Shown: in pieces, positions 1-5,900 of the stretch
How positions within the stretch are numbered: position 1 is the first letter of the stretch
Layout: every line of letters starts with the position of its first letter
DNA from: a bacterium
GTDB lineage: Bacteria; Desulfobacterota; S145-22
Length of the DNA: 6,828 nucleotides
Assembly (NCBI GenBank): GCA_027073795.1
Contig: JALTEW010000335.1
Span: 1-6,828 of the forward strand
Direction of reading: 5' to 3'
Made by a program: the position numbers and the translations under genes
Notes under the pieces: generated by a model
The model's database searches: none
What the model was told of the DNA's origin: nothing
The model's input: only the letters and a program-made list of their open reading frames with translations

Positions 1-859
1 TGTCCAGAAGGAAGATCTCGGAACCGGAAGGGGTTCTCATGGTCAGGGCAATGTATTTGCCGTCAGGGGACCAACCTGGAGCCGCGTTCAGGCCAACACG
101 GTGAGAAAAGAGGTAAATTTTGCCAATATTGAAATCGATGATGTAAAGGTCGGGGTTTCGGCGGATGTATGAAGTAAAAGCGATTCTTGAACCATCTGGG
201 GACCATCTCGGCGAAAGATTTATGGAGCCATTGTGGGTAATTCTTTCCCGATTTCTGCCATCAAAGTCTATTTTGTATATCTCTTTGTTTCCTGTTTGGG
301 TTGAAATAAAGGCGATTTGGGTATCAAAAAGGCCGTCGCTACCGGTAATATAGTAAATGATCTTGTTTTCAAAGGCATGAAAAACCTGATCCTTCCCCTT
401 GGCAGGGCCTTTTAAGCGACGGCTTGCAATCTCTTTGAACATGGCTACATCAAAGAGGTGATATTCAATTGAAAAAACCCCCTGAGTTACCCCTGCGGTG
501 GTTGCGAGAACAAATTCCGCCCCAAGGGTCTTGTATTTTTCCAAGTCAATATGGTTGTGGTAAACATAGTCTGCAGTCATGGTAGAGGGGATTTCTTTTT
601 CGGAAATGATATTGAAGAAACCTGTAATCCAAAGGTCGTTTGTGACACGCTTTTCAAAAAGAGACGGGGTTATGGATTTGGGAATAATATTCCCCTCCCA
701 CCTTGGGGGTAAAACAGCAATGTTGATTTTACGAATATTTGGAGAGAAAATATCAAGATAAACCTTTCCCTGGGCAAGAGGGGCCCACAAGAGGGTAGTG
801 AAAATTAGAAGGACAGTAATATTTATGGGATAACGGAATCCCCTGAGATTTCGGTCTAT
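1..859 (-). CDS. tolB: TolB, Tol-Pal system periplasmic beta-propeller protein (5' part, C-terminus beyond left edge)
   Basis: TolB acts in the periplasm with Pal and the TolQRA motor to keep the outer membrane attached and to invaginate it at division. The reading frame is open for 286 codons with no frameshift. Residues 1-9 are polar and basic, about 10-25 are hydrophobic, and APLAQG follows, giving a signal peptide cleaved near residues 26-31. Residues about 32-160 match the TolB N-terminal domain in layout (KINIAVLPP, then GAEFVLATTAGV). PD40-type propeller blades follow: TGSDGLFDTQIAFIS near 172-186, LSPRWSPDGSRIAF near 215-228 and APGWSPDGKYIAL near 260-272. No ATG or GTG lies in frame before the mature part. 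The only in-frame TTG, at 788-790, would remove the signal peptide core. ATA at 857-859 is placed seven bases after AGGGGG and is the best start. Any downstream pal gene would lie off the left edge. Family assignment is firm; the start is inferred. Confidence 0.93.
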   Translation of the reverse strand, partial: MDRNLRGFRYPINITVLLIFTTLLWAPLAQGKVYLDIFSPNIRKINIAVLPPRWEGNIIPKSITPSLFEKRVTNDLWITGFFNIISEKEIPSTMTADYVYHNHIDLEKYKTLGAEFVLATTAGVTQGVFSIEYHLFDVAMFKEIASRRLKGPAKGKDQVFHAFENKIIYYITGSDGLFDTQIAFISTQTGNKEIYKIDFDGRNRERITHNGSINLSPRWSPDGSRIAFTSYIRRNPDLYIIDFNIGKIYLFSHRVGLNAAPGWSPDGKYIALTMRTPSGSEIFLLD

Positions 860-866
860 TTTATGA

Positions 867-872
867 CCCCCT
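867..872 (-). promoter_or_regulatory. ribosome binding site that sets the tolB start
   Basis: The minus strand reads AGGGGG here, seven bases before the in-frame ATA at 857-859. No other in-frame codon capable of starting translation lies at a good distance. An upstream ATT follows AAGGGAA too closely to be served by it. This site is the main argument for a non-AUG start. Confidence 0.6.
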
Positions 873-887
873 GAAAAAATTTCCCTT

Positions 888-917
888 AATATACAGATTC
901 ACTAATGGAGTTGTCAA
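888..917 (-). promoter_or_regulatory. sigma-70-type promoter for tolB
   Basis: On the minus strand, a perfect -35 TTGACA (912-917) is followed by an 18-base spacer and a -10 TATATT (888-893). Transcription would begin near 881, leaving a leader of roughly 20 bases that contains the AGGGGG ribosome site. The position agrees with the proposed ATA start at 857-859. Confidence 0.7.
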
Positions 918-956
918 TTGTTTTTTTGTTAAACTTGTGTTTTTTTTTGGAAGAAT

Positions 957-962
957 TATAAT
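957..962 (+). promoter_or_regulatory. -10 element of promoter for the two-component operon
   Basis: A perfect TATAAT lies here. The best -35 is a poor TTGTGT at 935-940 with a 16-base spacer. Transcription would then start about 967-970, at or within a few bases of the response-regulator ATG at 970. The weak -35 suggests either low basal activity or dependence on an activator, perhaps the response regulator itself (inference). Confidence 0.45.
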
Positions 963-969
963 TAAAGGT

Positions 970-1641
970 ATGAGAATTCTGGTTGTTGAAGATGAAAGAA
1001 AGGTGGCATCCTTTATTTCAAAAGGGCTGTCAGAGGAAAGTTACGCTGTGGATGTTGCTTATGACGGTGAAGAAGGGGCCTTCATGGCTCTAGAGAACGA
1101 TTACGACTTGATTGTCCTGGATTTAATGCTCCCGAAGCTTGATGGCATGGAGGTTCTCAAAAAGATTCGTGGCGCAAGGAAAACGGTTCCGGTTTTAATT
1201 TTGACAGCGAAAGACAGCGTGGATGATATTGTGGCTGGACTTGAAGGAGGAAGCGACGATTATCTAACAAAACCCTTCGATTTTGCAGAGCTGCTTGCAC
1301 GGATTCGGGCCTTGTTGCGGAGAAGCCAGGAACAGAAGGTTACGATCCTGAAAGTGGCAGATCTGACCCTCAATCCCCTGACGCGCGAGGTTAAAAGGGG
1401 AGAGAAAACAATTGAGTTGACCAGCAAGGAATATGCCCTGCTGGAATATTTCATGAGGAATGTGAATCGTGTGTTGACCCGGACCCTCATCAATGAGCAT
1501 GTCTGGAATTATGAATATGACCCAATGACCAACGTGGTAGATGTCTATGTCAACTATCTTCGTAAAAAGATTGATCAGGGGAACAAGGTAAAATTGATTC
1601 ATACAGTCCGAGGGGCCGGGTATATGATGAAAGAGGCATAA
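970..1641 (+). CDS. OmpR/PhoB-family DNA-binding response regulator
   Basis: This is a cytoplasmic transcription regulator of 223 residues, the usual family length. The receiver domain (about 1-115) begins MRILVVEDE and has the acidic pair E7/D8, the phospho-acceptor D51 in VLDLMLP, T79 and K101 (TKPF). The winged-helix DNA-binding domain (about 128-220) shows ELTSKEYALLEYF, the recognition-helix stretch NVVDVYVNYLRKKID and the C-terminal wing TVRGAGYM. The ATG at 970 is chosen because it matches the canonical N-terminus. An in-frame GTG at 937 would add an uncharacteristic 11-residue tail and has no ribosome site. The 970 start also lacks a properly spaced Shine-Dalgarno: AAAGG is one base away and GGAAG sixteen. 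The kinase gene follows directly, so the two are partners. Target genes are unknown; tolB is divergent and shares the control region. Confidence 0.93.
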   Translation: MRILVVEDERKVASFISKGLSEESYAVDVAYDGEEGAFMALENDYDLIVLDLMLPKLDGMEVLKKIRGARKTVPVLILTAKDSVDDIVAGLEGGSDDYLTKPFDFAELLARIRALLRRSQEQKVTILKVADLTLNPLTREVKRGEKTIELTSKEYALLEYFMRNVNRVLTRTLINEHVWNYEYDPMTNVVDVYVNYLRKKIDQGNKVKLIHTVRGAGYMMKEA

Positions 1642-3057
1642 ATGAAATTTATGAGATCCATTCGTGTGCGCCTTACCTTATGGTACATTTTTATCTTAGG
1701 GTGTACGCTAGCGCTTTTCAGCAGTTTGGTTTATTATCAGATGTCACGCAGTCTTTATAAAAGTGTTGACCACAAGATACTAACGATTTCAGAGGTTATT
1801 GCCTCCTCGATCTCCCCTAACTCCAGCAGCGTTTTTGCGGATTTAGAAAAGAAACTGGCTAAAAAGGTCGGACGACAACCCACGGCCAAGTTTATCCAGC
1901 TTCTTGACCGCTCCGGCAACATTGGCGGTAAATCTCTCAACCTGAAAAACAAACGTTTGCCCGTGAGCTTCGAGGCCCTTCAGAATGCCTCTAAAGGGAT
2001 TATTTCCTATGAGACGAAAGAGGTTTTTGGCGAACCTCTCAGAATCATAACCTATCCTGTTAAAAGGCCCGGCACGGATGTCCGAAGTATCGTCCAGGTG
2101 GCTACCTCACTTGCCGAGGTTAAGGATACCTTGAACAAGCTCGTTCTTATCCTTGTCTCCGTCGTCCCGCTGGCCTTAATTATTGCCAGCATCGGCGGAA
2201 CGTTTCTGGCAAATAAGGTTTTAAAGCCGATCAACGAAATTAATCGAATCACACGGGAAATCACATCGAAAAATCTTGAGCTGAGGGTTCCTGAGCCGGC
2301 GACCCATGATGAACTGGGCAAACTTGTGGAAACCATCAATGGGATGATTGAGCGTTTGGAGAAATCTTTTAAGCAGGTTCAACAGTTTACAGCGGATGCC
2401 TCTCATGAACTGAAAACGCCCCTGACAATTTTGAAAGGAGAGGCTGAACTGGCCCTTAGAAAGGAACGGCAGCCTGAGGAATACCGTCAATATCTCCATA
2501 GCAGTCTGGAAGAGATTAACCGTCTTACACGCCTTGTTCAGGATTTACTTGTTTTATCGCGGGCGGATACGGGAAGGCTTACCCTTCATAAGGAACCCCT
2601 CGATCTGGCGGCACTGGTTGATTCCTGTTGTGAGCAGTGTCGATTTCTGGGGGAAGGCCAGAATATCCGGGTGATTTTTAAGCACCAGGCGGGTGTACGG
2701 GTCCTGGGTGACAAGTATCGCCTCAAGCAGATGTTTTACAACCTGGTTGAGAATGCCATCAAGTATTCTGAAGGTGGGGGGAAAGTTGAGGTTCTAACCG
2801 CACAGAACGGGAAATATGCCAATGTTCTTGTCAAAGATGAAGGGCTTGGAATCGACGAGAAGGACATTCCCTACATCTTTGACCGTTTTTACCGGGTCGA
2901 CAAATCCCGCTCCCGGGATGCGGGAGGGACGGGACTTGGGCTTTCCATCTGCAAGTGGATTGCTGAGGCGCATGGTGGGAAGATTACAGTAGAGAGTGCC
3001 CTCGGGATGGGGAGTTGTTTTACTGTTTGGCTTCCGAAGTATCAATCAGACGCTTGA
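1642..3057 (+). CDS. membrane sensor histidine kinase (HAMP, HisKA, HATPase), CusS-like architecture
   Basis: This 471-residue inner-membrane kinase should phosphorylate the regulator encoded just before it. Order: membrane segment 1 (about 11-33), periplasmic sensor (about 34-165), membrane segment 2 (about 167-190), HAMP linker (about 190-245), then HisKA with the phospho-accepting H255 in FTADASHELKTPLT. The ATP-binding domain has the N box (QMFYNLVENAIKYS, N367 and N371), G1 box DEGLG (399-403), F box (YIFDRFYRVD) and G2 box GGTGLGLS (428-435), so it looks catalytically complete. The start ATG abuts the regulator's TAA and has AAGAGG five bases upstream. The kinase core resembles the heavy-metal-sensor (CusS) group. 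However, the periplasmic part has no Cys or Met and only one His (H44), so copper or silver sensing is not supported. The signal is unknown. Confidence 0.92.
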   Translation: MKFMRSIRVRLTLWYIFILGCTLALFSSLVYYQMSRSLYKSVDHKILTISEVIASSISPNSSSVFADLEKKLAKKVGRQPTAKFIQLLDRSGNIGGKSLNLKNKRLPVSFEALQNASKGIISYETKEVFGEPLRIITYPVKRPGTDVRSIVQVATSLAEVKDTLNKLVLILVSVVPLALIIASIGGTFLANKVLKPINEINRITREITSKNLELRVPEPATHDELGKLVETINGMIERLEKSFKQVQQFTADASHELKTPLTILKGEAELALRKERQPEEYRQYLHSSLEEINRLTRLVQDLLVLSRADTGRLTLHKEPLDLAALVDSCCEQCRFLGEGQNIRVIFKHQAGVRVLGDKYRLKQMFYNLVENAIKYSEGGGKVEVLTAQNGKYANVLVKDEGLGIDEKDIPYIFDRFYRVDKSRSRDAGGTGLGLSICKWIAEAHGGKITVESALGMGSCFTVWLPKYQSDA

Positions 3058-3269
3058 TGGGTTTCTTTGCTTGTTTTGTCGTTTGTCCCAGTCGGTCACG
3101 AACTTGTTTGAATCCGCCATGTGTTCTCTTTCGCGTGCTAGTGGTTACACAAGGTATATGCAGAAGAGAGAGATGAAAAAATGCTGTGTTTTTGTATTCT
3201 TGCATGAAAATATTTTTTGAAATTAGACAATTTTAATTCTTACTTAATCTTCCTTTAATTTTTCTCTGC
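3058..3269 (+). other. gene-free stretch after the kinase gene
   Basis: No reading frame here combines a ribosome site, a start and protein-like composition on either strand. The part after about 3175 is strongly AT-rich. A short imperfect hairpin (ATCAA 3041-3045 with TTGAT 3054-3058) spans the kinase stop codon but lacks a T-run, so no clear intrinsic terminator is seen for the two-component operon. I see no tRNA-like or riboswitch-like fold by eye. Confidence 0.5.
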
Positions 3270-3275
3270 TATACT
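3267..3275 (+). promoter_or_regulatory. extended -10 promoter for the small P-loop-motif gene
   Basis: TGCTATACT forms an extended -10: TG, one base, then TATACT at 3270-3275. The -35 region around 3247-3252 is poor, which is common when the extended -10 is present. A start near 3282 would leave a leader of about 24 bases containing the ribosome site at 3295-3300. Confidence 0.5.
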
Positions 3276-3294
3276 ACATTTAGTGAAAGGGGAA

Positions 3295-3300
3295 AGGAAG
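3295..3300 (+). promoter_or_regulatory. ribosome binding site of the small gene
   Basis: AGGAAG lies in a purine-rich run, five bases before the GTG at 3306. It selects this GTG over the in-frame ATGs at 3324 and 3339, which lack an equally good site. Confidence 0.6.
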
Positions 3301-3305
3301 TAAGG

Positions 3306-3515
3306 GTGTATTACAAGATCATCATGGAAACGGGTCACATGGGAGCGGGGAAAAGCCTTGAGAGGGTAAGATACTGTCAGGGAGGAGATATCCTTTCCAT
3401 GTTTCATAAGGCCCATGACTTCCCCCGGGTCAAGAGAAAGAAGCGCCGCAGAGGAATTACCCTGATCCAGCAGATTTCCCGCCTGGAGTATGAAAAGGGA
3501 TTGCATCGATCTTAA
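3306..3515 (+). CDS. small basic protein of unknown function with a Walker A-like motif
   Basis: I do not recognise this 69-residue protein. It opens with a hydrophobic strand-like stretch (YYKIIME) followed by G10-HMGA-GKS (residues 10-17), an exact match to the P-loop consensus GxxxxGK[ST]. No Walker B, sensor or base-specificity motif can follow in so short a chain. The middle is very basic (RVKRKKRRRG, about 41-50), and the C-terminus (LIQQISRLEYEKGL) looks helical. An extended -10 promoter, a well-spaced ribosome site and a candidate terminator downstream suggest a free-standing gene rather than a fragment. There is no signal peptide or membrane segment. It could be a nucleotide- or phosphate-binding mini-protein, a nucleic-acid-binding protein whose GxxxxGKS is coincidental, or the remnant of a larger P-loop NTPase. 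No operon partner reveals its role. Confidence 0.7.
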   Translation: MYYKIIMETGHMGAGKSLERVRYCQGGDILSMFHKAHDFPRVKRKKRRRGITLIQQISRLEYEKGLHRS

Positions 3516-3516
3516 C

Positions 3517-3530
3517 GGGGTGACCCCTTT
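3517..3530 (+). terminator. weak hairpin just after the small gene
   Basis: GGGG (3517-3520) pairs with CCCC (3524-3527) around a TGA loop, followed by only three T residues. The stem is GC-pure but short, and the T-tract is minimal. It may be a weak terminator or a 3' stabilising hairpin. Confidence 0.25.
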
Positions 3531-3587
3531 CAGCCATCAACCTTCCCACAATATTCTGCATTTTTATTTGCCCTCCCAAAAAGTTGC

Positions 3588-3617
3588 GGTGTTCCGTCGG
3601 AACTCCATATCTTTTTT
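3588..3617 (+). terminator. candidate intrinsic terminator between the small gene and the aldolase gene
   Basis: GGTGTTCC (3588-3595) pairs with GGAACTCC (3599-3606) around a GTC loop: seven pairs with one T-T mismatch. Five bases later comes a run of six T (3612-3617). The gap before the T-run is larger than ideal. The position suits termination of the small-gene transcript ahead of the next gene. Confidence 0.4.
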
Positions 3618-3656
3618 ACCATTTTTTTGGTAGTATTTTATAGATTTGATAAAAAG

Positions 3657-3685
3657 TTGTGAATTCTACACAGGCAAAATATTTT
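3657..3685 (+). promoter_or_regulatory. possible promoter for the aldolase/dehydrogenase gene
   Basis: TTGTGA (3657-3662), a 17-base spacer and TATTTT (3680-3685) form a modest sigma-70-like pair. The start would be near 3692, about 40 bases ahead of the GTG at 3732. Other AT-rich hexamers nearby (for example TTGGTA at 3627-3632 with TAAAAA at 3650-3655) are equally arguable. Confidence 0.3.
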
Positions 3686-3721
3686 GTGCTTTGCCATGGG
3701 TTCTCAGGTGTTATGAAAGGT

Positions 3722-3726
3722 GGAGG
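3722..3726 (+). promoter_or_regulatory. ribosome binding site that sets the aldolase/dehydrogenase start
   Basis: GGAGG lies five bases before the GTG at 3732. It overlaps the upstream in-frame GTG at 3720, which therefore cannot be served by it. The start is set at 3732, four codons shorter than the longest frame. Confidence 0.7.
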
Positions 3727-3731
3727 ATAAA

Positions 3732-5834
3732 GTGAGGCGGCATTGGTCGAATAAGGCATTGAAAAAATACATTGATCAGTATGCTCCTGAATATGGCGAG
3801 CCCCTTGCGATACGTGCATACAGCTCACAGTTGTTGGGGAGGAATCCCGAGCTGGTGCTTCATGGGGGCGGAAATACCTCTGTGAAAGCGCCTTTTACCA
3901 CAATATTGGGTGAAACGATCCCCGCGGTTTACGTTAAAGGATCGGGATGGGACATGGCGACCACAGGTCCCGAGGGCTTTGTGCCTCTGAATCTCGAAAA
4001 ACTTTTGGCGCTCAGGAACTTAAGGCGCCTTGATGACGATGCCATGTTTGAGCAGTTTAAGCTTGCCATGTTGCGTCCCCTTTCCTTCAATCCTTCCATA
4101 GAAGCCCTTTCTCACGCATGGGTAGGGAAGACTTACGTGGATCATACCCATGCCAACGCCATTCTCACGCTGACCAATCGTGTGGACGGGGAATCAATCA
4201 CTCGCGACGCCTTAGGGGAAGAGGTACTGATTCGCCCCTATATTCACCCCGGCTTTTTGTTGAGTAAAGATATTGCTGATGCCCTGAAGGCTGCCCCGAG
4301 GGCGCGTGGGGTGGTTCTGATGCATCACGGGTTGTTTACCTTTGACGATGACCCGAGGGTGTCGTACGAAAGCCATATTGAACTTGTGGAGAAAGCAAAA
4401 TCTTACATAAGGGAAAAGGCCTCGCGATCTTTCTTCGATTTTGAACCGGTAGAAAATCCTGATCCAGCCTTGCCGGAAGTGATCCCCTTTGTTCGGGGGA
4501 TGCTTTCTGAAAAAACGGGAGAGGCAGACCGGCCATTTAAGACCGTGATCCTGAAGGTTATGCATGACGGTGAAATCATGAGGATACTTTCTCATCCGCG
4601 ACTGAGGGAATTTGTGGAGGGTCCGGTTTTGACAGCGGATTTCCTTATCAGAACCAAGCCCTGGATGGCATGGGTGGAATCCCCTGATTTGCATGATCTT
4701 GACCGCTTAAGAAAGCAGATTAAAGAGACGGTACAAAACTTTGTGGAGAGATACACCTCCTATTATGAAAAGGGGGTCCGATACACAAAAAGGTCCTTTC
4801 CCATGTTCAACCCTCGCCCAAGAATTCTTGTTGTTCCGAATCTTGGAGTTTTCTGTTCCGGGATCGATCCGGATCAGGCAGCCATGACCGCGGACCTGGC
4901 GCGGGCGACCCTGAAGGTTAAGATGGATATCGCTGCCACGGGCGGGCGACATCAGGGAATAGAAGAAGGCAAGCTCTTTGAAATGGAATACTGGGGACCT
5001 CAGCTTGCAAAACTTTCTGACAAAAGCGGGGCGCTCTCGGGAAAAGTGGCGGTTGTGACGGGCGCGGCTGGAGCCATTGGCTCTGCCATTTGTAGGCGGC
5101 TGCTGGAGGAGGATTGTGTTGTGGTGGGAACGGATCTTCCGGGTGAGAGGCTTGAAACCCTTACCGAGGAACTATCAAGAGATTTTGGTGCACATTTTTT
5201 TGGACAGGCTATGGATGTTACGGATGAGACCTCTGTGCGGGAGGCCTTCAAGGCTGTTAGCCTCCAGTTTGGAGGGGCAGATATTCTTATCCCAAACGCC
5301 GGTATTGCCCTTGTCAAACCCCTGGATGAGCTGGAATTAGAGGATTTTCGCAGGGTACATCGGGTGAATGTGGAGGGAATGCTTCTGTTCCTGAGATGGG
5401 GGGTAAAACTTCTGAAGAATCAGAAGACCGGTGGAGATATTATCTTTATCTCAACAAAGAACGTCCCCTCTCCCGGGGCCAGTTTCGGGGCTTACAGCGC
5501 CACGAAGGCGGCAGCGCATCAGCTCGCGCGGGTTGCAAGCCTGGAATTGGCACCTTTTGATATCCGCGTGAATAATCTGGCCCCCGATGCCGTCTTTAGG
5601 GGTGGGCAGAGGCGATCCGGGTTGTGGGAAGTTTGTGGCCCTGAAAGGATGAAGGCGAGGGGGCTTGATGAAAAAGGCCTGGAGGATTATTACAGGAACC
5701 GTAATCTTTTAAAAATTCAGGTAAGGGCAGACCATGTGGCAAATGGTGTCATTTTTTTTGCGACCCGGCAAACCCCTACCACAGGGGCGACCCTGCCGAT
5801 CGATGGGGGACTGCCTGACGCAACCCCCAGATAG
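3732..5834 (+). CDS. bifunctional class II aldolase / short-chain dehydrogenase (RhaD-like fusion)
   Basis: This 700-residue cytoplasmic fusion has the family's usual build. The aldolase half (about 20-420) shows the phosphate-site loop HGGGNTSVK (44-52), VKGSGWDMA (68-76), a likely catalytic acid/base E124 in PSIEALSHA, the zinc ligand pair H138/H140 in DHTHANA, and a third ligand in MHHG (H198 or H199). The dehydrogenase half (about 435-697) shows TGAAGAIG (443-450), D468 at the end of the second strand (NAD preference), NAG (522-524), N546, Y588-xxx-K592 and C-terminal LPIDGG. The position 13 before the catalytic Tyr, normally Ser, is T575. Relatives include enzymes that cleave rhamnulose-1-phosphate to dihydroxyacetone phosphate and lactaldehyde and then act on the lactaldehyde. 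Many members have no proven substrate, and no rhamnose genes lie nearby here. Transcription may continue into rplI 66 bases downstream. Confidence 0.9.
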   Translation: MRRHWSNKALKKYIDQYAPEYGEPLAIRAYSSQLLGRNPELVLHGGGNTSVKAPFTTILGETIPAVYVKGSGWDMATTGPEGFVPLNLEKLLALRNLRRLDDDAMFEQFKLAMLRPLSFNPSIEALSHAWVGKTYVDHTHANAILTLTNRVDGESITRDALGEEVLIRPYIHPGFLLSKDIADALKAAPRARGVVLMHHGLFTFDDDPRVSYESHIELVEKAKSYIREKASRSFFDFEPVENPDPALPEVIPFVRGMLSEKTGEADRPFKTVILKVMHDGEIMRILSHPRLREFVEGPVLTADFLIRTKPWMAWVESPDLHDLDRLRKQIKETVQNFVERYTSYYEKGVRYTKRSFPMFNPRPRILVVPNLGVFCSGIDPDQAAMTADLARATLKVKMDIAATGGRHQGIEEGKLFEMEYWGPQLAKLSDKSGALSGKVAVVTGAAGAIGSAICRRLLEEDCVVVGTDLPGERLETLTEELSRDFGAHFFGQAMDVTDETSVREAFKAVSLQFGGADILIPNAGIALVKPLDELELEDFRRVHRVNVEGMLLFLRWGVKLLKNQKTGGDIIFISTKNVPSPGASFGAYSATKAAAHQLARVASLELAPFDIRVNNLAPDAVFRGGQRRSGLWEVCGPERMKARGLDEKGLEDYYRNRNLLKIQVRADHVANGVIFFATRQTPTTGATLPIDGGLPDATPR

Positions 5835-5900
5835 AGGCTTCTTGAATTTTAGGCCCAAGTGTGGCAGTTTTGGAGAGATATTTTTGATGAGGAGGAATGA

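Noticed and set aside
165..761. Plus-strand frames of about 60 residues opposite tolB (165-353 and 579-761)
   Set aside because: They lie antisense to an intact TolB frame and have no family features or ribosome sites.
937..969. Upstream GTG start extending the response regulator by 11 residues
   Set aside because: There is no ribosome site before 937, and the canonical receiver N-terminus begins at the ATG at 970.
3020..3205. Minus-strand basic frame in the gap after the kinase
   Set aside because: It overlaps the kinase 3' end and lacks a ribosome site; its basic composition reflects AT-rich sequence read backwards.
2996..3220. Plus-strand frame overlapping the kinase 3' end
   Set aside because: It starts inside the kinase gene in another frame, and the residues past 3057 look like random AT-rich sequence.
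3173..3220. Possible 15-residue leader peptide (MKKCCVFVFLHENIF)
   Set aside because: The purine run before its ATG is a poor ribosome site, no attenuator structure follows, and no amino-acid gene is downstream.
3658..3672. CRP-like inverted repeat TGTGAATTCTACACA before the aldolase gene
   Set aside because: The arms are seven bases apart instead of eight between TGTG and CACA, and the inner bases do not match. One partial site cannot be told from chance.
4212..4694. 160-residue minus-strand frame inside the aldolase gene
   Set aside because: It is fully antisense to a well-supported enzyme; the residues show no domain.
5077..5340. Plus-strand 87-residue frame within the dehydrogenase half
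   Set aside because: It is an out-of-frame shadow of the Rossmann-fold coding sequence.
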